Below are positions 16,501-23,087 of a stretch of 47,936 nt of DNA, piece by piece. The stretch is from Oerskovia douganii (lineage in GTDB: Bacteria; Actinomycetota; Actinomycetes; Actinomycetales; Cellulomonadaceae). A program made the position numbers and the translations under genes. The notes beneath the pieces were generated by a model that saw only the letters and a program-made list of their open reading frames with translations, had not been told where the DNA came from and made no database searches. Positions within the stretch are counted from its first letter, which is position 1; each line of letters starts with the position of its first letter. The stretch spans positions 7,066-55,001 of the forward strand of contig NZ_JACSPN010000013.1 of the NCBI RefSeq assembly GCF_015142735.1. Direction: 5' to 3'.

Positions 16501-17552
16501 TGAACCCGTCGATCAGCGTGCTCTTCCGTGCGATCCCGTTGGTGATGGGTGCGGTGTGCCTCGCGTTCGGGCTCTACGTCCTGTCGGGCGGCGACGACGC
16601 GAACCACTTCGTCGCGGGCCACGTCAACGTGGCACTGACTGCGATCTGCATCGCGCTCTTCACGACCGCGGCGACGATCATCCGCCAGCTCGTCCACCGG
16701 TACGGTCGGCTCTGGGCCGTCGCGCTACCGGTGCTCGGGTACACGGTGGCCCTCGCGACCATGGTCTGGGGCATCACGATCGTCGGACGAGGCGACGACC
16801 CGCAGTTCGTCGTCGCCGGGCACGTCGTGCTCGGCATCGGCTTCATCACGGGGTGCGTGAGCACCGTGGCGACGGCGTCCACCAAGTTCGTGCTCATCCA
16901 GAAGAGCACCGCCCTCCCGGTCGGGGGCGGTGCCCCGCCCGGTGCCTACCCGCGCGGGACGGGAACCCTGCTGATCGCGATCCCGGCCCTGTTCGCGGTG
17001 GCCGGTCTCGTCGTCGCCGCGACGCTCTACGCGCGGGGCGGCGACGCGGCCCTCGTCGCGGGCAACGTCATGGTCGGCCTGTCGCTGATCTGTTCCGCGC
17101 TCGTCGCCCTCGTCGCCCTCGCCGCGAGCATCGTGCGCCAGGTCCGCAACGAGTTCGGCGACGCCGAGCGCTACCGCTGGTCGTGGTGGGTCGTCGCGAT
17201 GGGTACCGTCAACGTGGTCCTCGGGCTCGTGGTGCTCTTCGGCTCGGACGACTCGGCGCGCCTGGCCCCGGGGACCGTGCTGATCGGTCTGGGCCTCATC
17301 TGCTTCAGCATCCTGTCCAAGGTGCTGCTGCTCGCGCTCGTGTGGCGCCAGGTCTTCGCGCTCGCCAACCGGATCCCGATCATCCCGGTGGCGACGGCGC
17401 TCGCGTGCCTGTTCTTCGCAGCGTTCCTCTTCGAGGCGACCATGACCGAGCCCGGCTTCTTCGTCGGGGCGCACGTCCTGGTGGGGCTCGGAGCGGTCTG
17501 CTTCACGCTCTTCTCGATCGTGTCGATCCTCGAGGCGGGGACCTCGAGGTAG
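16501..17552 (+). CDS. yhiM: DUF2776 inner membrane protein, YhiM-like
   Basis: 350 residues, about ten membrane helices, no large soluble domain. It matches my memory of E. coli YhiM, an inner membrane protein linked to acid and osmotic stress survival, along the whole length; the C-terminal stretch ANRIPIIPV ... LVGLGAVCFTLFSIVSILEAG and the LAPGTVLIGLGLICFSILSK region are especially close. Internal repeats of an AGHV/GLxxICxxL pattern suggest a duplicated fold. GAGGAG lies 5 nt before ATG 16501. It sits between nudC and the convergent mycoredoxin gene, where Mycobacterium has no such gene, so it is likely an insertion or transfer. Molecular function unknown. Confidence 0.8.
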
Positions 17553-17608
17553 CCGTCCGGCGGGACCCGGGACCTGGGTGCCGGGTGCAGGACGAGCGCC
17601 ACACCGCG

Positions 17609-17644
17609 GCAGAAGGCCCCCGACTCCGGTCCCGGGCCTTCTGC
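17609..17644. terminator. Bidirectional terminator, 11-bp stem
   Basis: GCAGAAGGCCC (17609-17619) and GGGCCTTCTGC (17634-17644), perfect 11 bp with a 14-nt loop, between the convergent yhiM-like and mycoredoxin genes. A/T pairs at the stem base help it work in both directions. Confidence 0.8.
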
Positions 17645-17688
17645 ACCGACGTGCCGCGCGGTGCGCGCACGCCCGTCACGGCGACGGG

Positions 17689-17955
17689 TCAGGCCGCGAG
17701 GCGCTCCTTGACCTGCGCGAGCGACGGGTTGGTCGCCGCGGTCCCGTCCGGGAAGACGACGGTCGGCACGGTCTGGTTGCCACCGTTGACCTGCTCGACG
17801 TAGGCCGCGCTCTCCGGGTGCTCCTCGATGTTGACCTCGGTGTACCCGATGCCCGCGGAGTCGAGCTGGGTCTTCAGGCGACGGCAGTAGCCGCACCAGC
17901 TCGTCGAGTACATGACGATCGATCCGGCGTCGGGGGTGGTCGGGGCCGTGGCCAT
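17689..17955 (-). CDS. mrx1: Mycoredoxin, glutaredoxin-like
   Basis: 88 residues, thioredoxin fold with active site WCGYC (Cys21, Cys24), cis-Pro region QTVPTVVF and a final GTAATNPS helix start, the pattern of mycoredoxin-1 (Rv3198A). It reduces mixed disulfides between proteins and mycothiol, the actinobacterial thiol. ATG 17955 has AAGGAG 6 nt upstream (revcomp of 17956-17968), which decides this start over the longer in-frame ORF. Divergent from uvrD2, as in Mycobacterium. Redox function is well supported by the CGYC motif and context. Confidence 0.93.
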   Translation of the reverse strand: MATAPTTPDAGSIVMYSTSWCGYCRRLKTQLDSAGIGYTEVNIEEHPESAAYVEQVNGGNQTVPTVVFPDGTAATNPSLAQVKERLAA

Positions 17956-18151
17956 CGGTGCTCCTTCGTTCGCGGGACCCGGGGCGTGTGCACGGGCCGA
18001 CAGCCCGCCGGGCCGCGAGGCCAGGGTGCTGTCGTCGTGGCCAACGCCCGCGTGAGGTGGGTTGTTCCCGGCAGGCACCCGTGCACGCCCCCGCGGCACG
18101 GAGCAGCGCCCGGCCCCGTGGAGGGTGGCGTCCGGTGTCGGCGGCGGCTGA

Positions 18152-18157
18152 GAGAAT
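18152..18157 (+). promoter_or_regulatory. -10 element GAGAAT, uvrD2 leaderless start
   Basis: GAGAAT ends 7 nt before ATG 18165; no Shine-Dalgarno in between. Confidence 0.5.
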
Positions 18158-18164
18158 CGACGTG

Positions 18165-20186
18165 ATGCCGAACGAGTCAGCGGACCAGATCCTCGAAGCC
18201 CTCGACCCCGACCAGCGTGATGTCGCCCTCGCGCTGCACGGGCCCGTCTGCGTGCTCGCCGGTGCCGGCACCGGCAAGACGCGAGCCATCACGCACCGCA
18301 TCGCCTACGGCGTGCGCACGGGCGTGTACACGCCCACGAGCGTGCTCGCCGTGACGTTCACGGCCCGCGCCGCGGGCGAGATGCGAACGCGTCTGCGCGA
18401 GCTCGGTGCGACGGGCGTGCAGGCCCGGACGTTCCACGCCGCCGCGCTGCGCCAGCTCAGCTACTTCTGGCCCAAGGTCGTGGGCGGTGCCCCGCCGCGC
18501 ATCCTCGAGTACAAGGCGCCCGTGGTGGGTGAGGCGGCGCGCCGCCTGGGACTCGGCGTGGACCGGATCGCGGTCCGCGACCTGTCCTCCGAGGTCGAGT
18601 GGGCCAAGGTCTCGCTCGTCACGGCCGACGACTACGTGAGGGCGTGCGCCGCGATCGACCGGCCGGCGCCCGCGGGCTACGACCACCAGACCGTCGCGCG
18701 GCTCATCACGTCGTACGAGGAGGTCAAGACCGAGCGGTCGGTCATCGACTTCGAGGACGTCCTGCTGATGCTCGGTGACATGCTCTCCTCGCAGGGGGCC
18801 ATGGCCGACGAGGTGCGCCGTCAGTACCGCCACTTCGTGGTCGACGAGTACCAGGACGTGTCCCCGCTCCAGCAGTTCGTGCTCGACCAGTGGCTGGGCG
18901 GCCGCAAGGAGCTGTGCGTGGTCGGTGACCCGTCGCAGACCATCTACTCGTTCACGGGTGCCACCCCCCACCACCTGCTCACGTTCCCCACGAAGTTCCC
19001 CGGGGCGCAGGTCGTCCGGCTCGTGCGGGACTACCGCTCCACGCCCCAGGTCGTGACGCTCGCGAACCAGCTCCTGGCCCGAGCGGGTCGTCGCGGAGGA
19101 GCCCACCAGGCGCTCGAGCTCGTCGCGCAACGGCCGTCGGGCCCGCCCGTCGCGTACGTCGCGTACGACGACGACGAGTCCGAGGCCAAGGGCATCGCCG
19201 CGCAGATCGGTCGGCTCCTGGCGGCGGGGACGCGGGCGAGCGAGATCGCGATCCTGTACCGCACCAACGCGCAGTCGGAGGCGTTCGAGCAGGCGCTCGC
19301 GGACGCGGGCATCGCCTATCTCGTGCGAGGCGGTGAAAGGTTCTTCCAGCGCAAGGAGGTGCGCGACGCGATCGTGCTGCTGCGGGGGGCGGCACGCTCG
19401 GCGGACCCGGAGGTCCCCATGCCGGAGACGGTCCGCGACGTCCTGATCACGGCGGGCTGGGCGAACGAGCCCCCCTCGGCGCGGGGGGCGGCGCGCGAGC
19501 GCTGGGAGTCCATGCAGGCTCTGGTCGCCCTGGCCGACGACGTCGCGCGGGTCGCTCCGCAGGACGCGCCGCCCACGGTGGTCTCGTTCGTCGCCGAGCT
19601 CGACGAGCGTGCGTCGGCGCAGCACGCGCCCACGGTGGAGGGCGTGACGCTCGCGTCGCTGCACGCCGCGAAGGGGCTGGAGTGGGACGCGGTGTTCCTC
19701 GCCGGCATGAGCGAGGGGCTCATGCCCATCTCGCTCGCGGAGACGGACGAGGCGGTCGCGGAGGAGCGGCGCCTGCTGTACGTGGGCATCACGCGTGCGC
19801 GCGAGCACCTGCAGGTGTCGTTCGGGCGGTCGCGCAACCCGGGGGGACGTGCGACCCGGCGCCGCACGCGCTTCCTCGACGGTCTGTGGCCGGACGACGA
19901 GCAGTCGCGTGCCCCCCGTCGCAGCCGCGCCAACCAGAACAAGGTCCGTCTGACGGGCGAGTACGACCAGGCGCTGTTCGAGCAGCTGCGCGAGTGGCGT
20001 CTGTCGGTCGCGCAGGAGACGGACAAGCCGGCGTTCACGATCCTGGTGGACACGACGCTCGCGGCGATCGCCGAGACCCGCCCGGCCTCGGTGCCGGACC
20101 TGGCGAGGATCAACGGGATCGGCCCGGCCAAGATCGAGAAGTACGGCGAGACGTTGCTGGACATCGTGGCGCGTTCCGCGGGCTGA
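18165..20186 (+). CDS. uvrD2: ATP-dependent DNA helicase UvrD2
   Basis: 673 residues, superfamily 1A 3'-5' helicase of the actinobacterial UvrD2 group (Rv3198c). Motifs: Walker A GAGTGKT 33-39, AVTFTARAAGEM, FVVDEYQDVSPLQ, GDPSQTIYSFTGA, VRDYRSTPQ, SLHAAKGLEWDAV, YVGITRAREHL. The last about 75 residues form an HRDC domain (LFEQLREWR ... LARINGIGPAKIEKYG). M. tuberculosis UvrD2 has a tetracysteine motif between motor and HRDC; here the same linker (DEQSRAPRRSRANQNKV) has no Cys. Start ATG 18165 is preceded by a -10-like hexamer 7 nt away. Role in DNA repair is inferred from the family. Confidence 0.93.
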   Translation: MPNESADQILEALDPDQRDVALALHGPVCVLAGAGTGKTRAITHRIAYGVRTGVYTPTSVLAVTFTARAAGEMRTRLRELGATGVQARTFHAAALRQLSYFWPKVVGGAPPRILEYKAPVVGEAARRLGLGVDRIAVRDLSSEVEWAKVSLVTADDYVRACAAIDRPAPAGYDHQTVARLITSYEEVKTERSVIDFEDVLLMLGDMLSSQGAMADEVRRQYRHFVVDEYQDVSPLQQFVLDQWLGGRKELCVVGDPSQTIYSFTGATPHHLLTFPTKFPGAQVVRLVRDYRSTPQVVTLANQLLARAGRRGGAHQALELVAQRPSGPPVAYVAYDDDESEAKGIAAQIGRLLAAGTRASEIAILYRTNAQSEAFEQALADAGIAYLVRGGERFFQRKEVRDAIVLLRGAARSADPEVPMPETVRDVLITAGWANEPPSARGAARERWESMQALVALADDVARVAPQDAPPTVVSFVAELDERASAQHAPTVEGVTLASLHAAKGLEWDAVFLAGMSEGLMPISLAETDEAVAEERRLLYVGITRAREHLQVSFGRSRNPGGRATRRRTRFLDGLWPDDEQSRAPRRSRANQNKVRLTGEYDQALFEQLREWRLSVAQETDKPAFTILVDTTLAAIAETRPASVPDLARINGIGPAKIEKYGETLLDIVARSAG

Positions 20187-20243
20187 TCCGGGTGCTCGCG
20201 GGGGCCTCGTCGGGTCGCGAGGAAACTCGTCGAAAGAAGTTCG

Positions 20244-20282
20244 TTAAATAAGTTGTGCCCCCTTCCGAGGGCGGCATATGGT
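20244..20282 (+). promoter_or_regulatory. whiB7 promoter with AT-rich activator site
   Basis: An AT-rich TTAAATAA (20244-20251) abuts -35 TTGTGC (20253-20258); an 18-bp spacer leads to -10 TATGGT (20277-20282). WhiB7 proteins are known to bind an AT-rich patch just upstream of the -35 with their AT-hook while contacting sigma-A, so this layout fits autoactivation. Start of transcription expected near 20289. Confidence 0.75.
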
Positions 20283-20350
20283 TCAGGAGTCCTTGTAGGA
20301 GAGACGCGCGCCGAGAGGCGGGCGTTCGACGGAGATGGGAGGTGGGCTTG

Positions 20351-20476
20351 GTGAAGCAGATCCTGACGGCGAGCCCGACACATGTGTCGGCCGATCCGAT
20401 CAACCGCGCACGGCGCGGCGGATCCCTCGTCATCCGCCCCGTTCCCGACTCCGCACTGAGGACGTCCCCGGTCTAG
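20351..20476 (+). CDS. whiB7 leader upstream ORF, 41 codons
   Basis: Starts with GTG 20351, GGAGGT about 8 nt upstream, ends with TAG 20474-20476. Peptide begins MKQILTASPTHVSADP and ends DSALRTSPV; it resembles nothing I know, as expected for a control peptide. Its stop lies 20 nt before a strong intrinsic terminator and its 3' half contains the competing strand (20447-20454). A 16-bp perfect palindrome at 20375-20390 falls in codons 9-14. Its role is most likely to report ribosome activity to the polymerase making whiB7 mRNA. No protein function is proposed. Confidence 0.7.
   Translation: MKQILTASPTHVSADPINRARRGGSLVIRPVPDSALRTSPV
20375..20390 (+). promoter_or_regulatory. Perfect palindrome inside whiB7 uORF
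   Basis: CCGACACATGTGTCGG, 16 bp with no loop; as RNA it gives a short early hairpin that could act as a pause signal for polymerase or an obstacle to ribosomes, analogous to the first hairpin of classical attenuators. Confidence 0.45.
20447..20454 (+). promoter_or_regulatory. Antiterminator strand in whiB7 leader
   Basis: GACTCCGC is the exact complement of GCGGAGTC at 20502-20509, which is the main part of the 5' arm of the terminator. Pairing (8 bp, no mismatch) excludes the terminator hairpin. It lies in the uORF near codons 33-35, so a translating ribosome would hide it and a stalled or absent ribosome would expose it. Confidence 0.6.
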
Positions 20477-20496
20477 CACCGGCGCACACCCTTCTC

Positions 20497-20537
20497 AGGC
20501 CGCGGAGTCCACCTGGACCCGCGGCCTTCGTGTTTCT
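20497..20537 (+). terminator. Intrinsic terminator / attenuator of whiB7
   Basis: AGGCCGCGG (20497-20505) pairs with CCGCGGCCT (20519-20527); after a bulged A, GTCC (20507-20510) pairs with GGAC (20515-20518); loop ACCT. The 13-bp stem is followed by TCGTGTTTCT. It lies inside the leader, 113 nt before the whiB7 start, so it must be a conditional stop. Confidence 0.85.
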
Positions 20538-20649
20538 CCGAATGCGATCGTCTTCCCGGTCAGCCGTCCATCACCCCGGACGCGAGCACCAACTGCGGGT
20601 CCTGTGACAAAGAAGTTCACACGCAATCAGGACATCACTGGAGGACATC

Positions 20650-21087
20650 GTGCGGCTCACCGCGCTGCTCGACAACATCACTGCCCAGGGCGGATCCGGG
20701 CCCTGGACTCCCCACCAACCCCTCACCACCCCTCTCGGTTCATCGGACGCCGCGGAGTTCGACCGGCTGCTCGCCGGGATCCTTCCCTGCCGCACGAACG
20801 ACCCCGAGCTCTGGTTCGCCGAGCAGTCGACGCAGGTCGAGCAGGCCAAGGCCCTGTGCCAGGGCTGCCCGCTCGTGGCCGGCTGCCTGGCGGGCGCGAT
20901 CGAGCGTCAGGAGCCCTGGGGCGTCTGGGGCGGCGAGGTCTTCGTCGACGGAGCCGTCGTCGCCCGCAAGCGTGGGCGTGGTCGGCCGAGCAAGGCCGAG
21001 GTCCTCGCCCGCCAGGCGGAGGAGCAGGCCGCCCGTGCGGCGGCCGGCGAGCCGGAGGCCTCGGTCTCCGCGTCATCGGCGGCCTGA
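20650..21087 (+). CDS. whiB7: WhiB7 iron-sulfur transcriptional activator
   Basis: 145 residues. Master activator of intrinsic antibiotic resistance in Actinobacteria (Rv3197A): binds a 4Fe-4S cluster, joins sigma-A region 4 and turns on efflux, ribosome protection and drug-modifying genes. Seen: four cluster Cys (47, 70, 73, 79; C-x22-C-x2-C-x5-C), the WhiB7-type turn EPWGVWGGE (88-96) and the AT-hook KRGRGRPSK (107-115) that separates WhiB7 from other WhiB proteins. GTG 20650 has GGAGG 5 nt upstream. It follows uvrD2 as in Mycobacterium and has a 360-nt leader with uORF and attenuator. Its 3' end overlaps the opposite-strand ThiF-like gene by 15 bp. Confidence 0.95.
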   Translation: MRLTALLDNITAQGGSGPWTPHQPLTTPLGSSDAAEFDRLLAGILPCRTNDPELWFAEQSTQVEQAKALCQGCPLVAGCLAGAIERQEPWGVWGGEVFVDGAVVARKRGRGRPSKAEVLARQAEEQAARAAAGEPEASVSASSAA

Positions 21088-22167
21088 CGTGGCTGCCGCG
21101 ACCGTCAGGTCCGAGCACCCGCACCGCGGGTGGCTCACCACCTCGCGCAGCCTCGGTACGGCATCGGGAACAGCGATCTCGATGCAGGCCGTGGCTGCGC
21201 GGGGTGTCAGCCCGTCCAGGTGCGCGAGCACCTGGCTCGCGGTGATCGCCGCGCCGACCGCTGCCAGCGTGGTCTCCTCGACGTCGAGCGGCTCCCGCTG
21301 AGGTTCCCGGAGCTGGTCCGCGAGCTGCGGCCACTGCGGGTCGAGGTCGGCGCGATGCCCCTCGACGCACCGGACGCACGGCGTCCGCCCTGGTCGGACG
21401 AACGGTCCGACCACCATGTCAGCCTCTCGCACCACGACCGGTAGGTGCGGGGTGCCGTCCCCCGTGAGCCGCCCGTACCGCTCGGGTCGTAGTGCACGGT
21501 GCTCGACGACGACCACCACGTCGGGCCGAGCAGGGTGGGGGGACACCCAGCGCGAGCTCTCGACCGTCCGGCACCGCACCTCGGGAGCGAGGTCCGCCAG
21601 CAGACGTACCGCGGACTCGCCGCGCGGCCGCCCCACGTCGCGGGCGCGATAGCCGCCGAGCCCGACGTCCGTCGCCTGGACCGGTGCGGCGTCGTCGAGC
21701 AGGAGCGTGCCCACGCCCGCCGTGGCGAGCACGACCGCCACCCCCGCCCCCAACCGTCCCAGCCCCTCGATCCCGACGCTCGCCCGTGCGCGGAGCGTGA
21801 GCGTCGCCCGCCCGTCGCCGTCGGGGCGCAGGAGCGCGAGCGTCGGGGCGTCGGCCCCGCCTCGCGCGGTGGCGGTGATGGCGTGGGAGTCCCGCCCGGG
21901 CGGCCCGACGACGAGGAGCGCCTCGTGCAGGTGCCGCACGATGGCCTGCTGGCGCCCGGGCGAGATGCCGTACCGGGGCGGCGGGGCGTGCAGGAGCGGG
22001 CGGGCGGAACGGTGGTGGTCGAGGAGCCACGTCGCCTCGTGCTCGCCGAGCCCGCTCAGGATCACGCTCCACCTCGTGTCCGTGCCGTACTGCAGCTCGC
22101 CCGGTCCGCGGCGGAGCACGACAGTGCCGGGACGCAGGCGGACGGGAAAGGTGGGCGGGTCGTCCAT
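21073..22167 (-). CDS. ThiF/E1-like protein, TOMM C-protein type
   Basis: 364 residues. N-terminal about 90 residues (VRLRPGTVVLRRGPGELQYG ... LLDHHRS) look like the winged-helix, leader-binding region of thiazole/oxazole peptide (TOMM) partner proteins. Then a Rossmann core GLGRLGAGVAVVLATAGVGTLLLDD aligned to MoeB/ThiF. Zinc Cys pairs survive (TPCVRC and PRCGC), and GRTPCVRCVEGHRADLDPQWP is the TOMM-type signature. MoeB catalytic positions look lost: the NLxRQ segment reads DVGLGGY, GQPK reads GRPR, and DxxDN is absent, so adenylation is doubtful. No YcaO gene is in the window. GAGGAG sits 5 nt before ATG 22167. Probably the counterpart of Rv3196. Function unknown. Confidence 0.65.
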   Translation of the reverse strand: MDDPPTFPVRLRPGTVVLRRGPGELQYGTDTRWSVILSGLGEHEATWLLDHHRSARPLLHAPPPRYGISPGRQQAIVRHLHEALLVVGPPGRDSHAITATARGGADAPTLALLRPDGDGRATLTLRARASVGIEGLGRLGAGVAVVLATAGVGTLLLDDAAPVQATDVGLGGYRARDVGRPRGESAVRLLADLAPEVRCRTVESSRWVSPHPARPDVVVVVEHRALRPERYGRLTGDGTPHLPVVVREADMVVGPFVRPGRTPCVRCVEGHRADLDPQWPQLADQLREPQREPLDVEETTLAAVGAAITASQVLAHLDGLTPRAATACIEIAVPDAVPRLREVVSHPRCGCSDLTVAAATSGRR

Positions 22168-22180
22168 GGGCTCTCCTCGG

Positions 22181-22199
22181 CTGGTCGCTGTCCGACCAG
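22181..22199. promoter_or_regulatory. Inverted repeat upstream of ThiF-like gene
   Basis: CTGGTCG and CGACCAG with a 5-nt centre, ending 14 bp before the start codon on the minus strand. Either a small operator or a leader hairpin next to the ribosome binding site. Confidence 0.35.
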
Positions 22200-22340
22200 T
22201 CTGGAGCGCGGTGGTCCGTCGCGACGGTTCTCCACAGCACCGTGATCCGTCGCCAGGACTTGACCAGTTCTCGACGATTTCTCGCACGCATGTGGGGCAA
22301 ATCTCGGCGTGGTCTATGGCATATGTCACGTCGACCCACT

Positions 22341-22346
22341 ACCGTC
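22341..22346 (+). promoter_or_regulatory. -10 element TACCGT, leaderless start
   Basis: TACCGT ends 6 nt before GTG 22353. It favours that start over ATG 22323, which lies upstream of the hexamer. Confidence 0.5.
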
Positions 22347-22352
22347 TGTGCC

Positions 22353-23087
22353 GTGGCCTACGAAGCCGAGCGGGGCGCCGCGCAGAGCGCCGAGACATAC
22401 GTCGAGGTGCGCCGGAGCCGTCGACGCAAGAGCACGGTCAGCGCCTACCGCGACGGGGAACGCACGATCGTGTCGATCCCCGCGCGCTTCACGCGCGCCC
22501 AGGAGCGCGAGTGGGTCCAACGGATGCTGGACCGGCTCGCCGACAAGGAGCGCCGTCGTCGGCCGTCCGACGACCAGCTCGTCGCCCGGGCGACCGAGCT
22601 GTCGGCCAAGTACCTCGACGGCAGGGCGCGTCCCACCAGCGTGCGCTGGTCGAGCAACCAAGGACGCCGCTGGGGGTCGTGCACCCTGATCGACGGCAGC
22701 ATCCGTATCTCGACCCGCGTGCAGGGCATGCCCGAGTGGGTGCTCGACTACGTGCTGCTGCACGAGCTCGCGCACCTGCTGCACGCCGGGCACGGCCCCG
22801 GGTTCTGGGCGCTGCTCGAGGCGTACCCCCGCACGGAGCGGGCCAAGGGCTTCCTCGAGGGGGTGTCGTTCAGCCGCGACGGCGGGTCGGCGGAGACCCC
22901 CGACTCTCCCGACGACGTCCAGGACGCCCCGCCGCACGTCGAGATCGAGGCGCACCCGACGGTCCCCGCGGAGCCGGGCGCCTCGACGGCCCCGTCCCAG
23001 GAACCCGCTGCCGAACCCACGCCCGACCGGCACGCCGTGCCGGCCAGGCGGGTCGTGCAGGGCCCGGAGAGGGAACCCGCCCGCTAG
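22353..23087 (+). CDS. YgjP-type (M48-like) zinc metallopeptidase
   Basis: 244 residues. The DUF45/YgjP family has a WxSCxxxxxIxxN-like strand then a zinc helix; here RRWGSCTLIDGSIRIS (about 106-120) and LLHELAHLLHAGHGPGFW with HELAH at 137-141 as the HExxH zinc site and His147 or a later residue as third ligand. The first 30 residues are basic (VRRSRRRKSTVSAYRDG). The last about 70 residues are acidic and Pro/Ala-rich, low complexity. No signal peptide, so cytosolic. Start GTG 22353 is chosen from the -10 hexamer 6 nt upstream; ATG 22323 is the alternative (10 residues longer). Divergent from the ThiF-like gene; its stop overlaps the next gene's stop on the other strand. Confidence 0.8.
   Translation: MAYEAERGAAQSAETYVEVRRSRRRKSTVSAYRDGERTIVSIPARFTRAQEREWVQRMLDRLADKERRRRPSDDQLVARATELSAKYLDGRARPTSVRWSSNQGRRWGSCTLIDGSIRISTRVQGMPEWVLDYVLLHELAHLLHAGHGPGFWALLEAYPRTERAKGFLEGVSFSRDGGSAETPDSPDDVQDAPPHVEIEAHPTVPAEPGASTAPSQEPAAEPTPDRHAVPARRVVQGPEREPAR

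Noticed and set aside
20255-20476. Longer 73-codon reading frame through the whiB7 leader starting at GTG/ATG near the -35
   Set aside because: Its start lies upstream of the mapped-like -10, so it could not be transcribed; the GTG 20351 start has a ribosome site and lies downstream of the expected transcription start.
21073-22167. TOMM/RiPP biosynthetic cluster
   Set aside because: No YcaO, dehydrogenase, precursor peptide or exporter next to the E1-like gene; neighbours are core genes.
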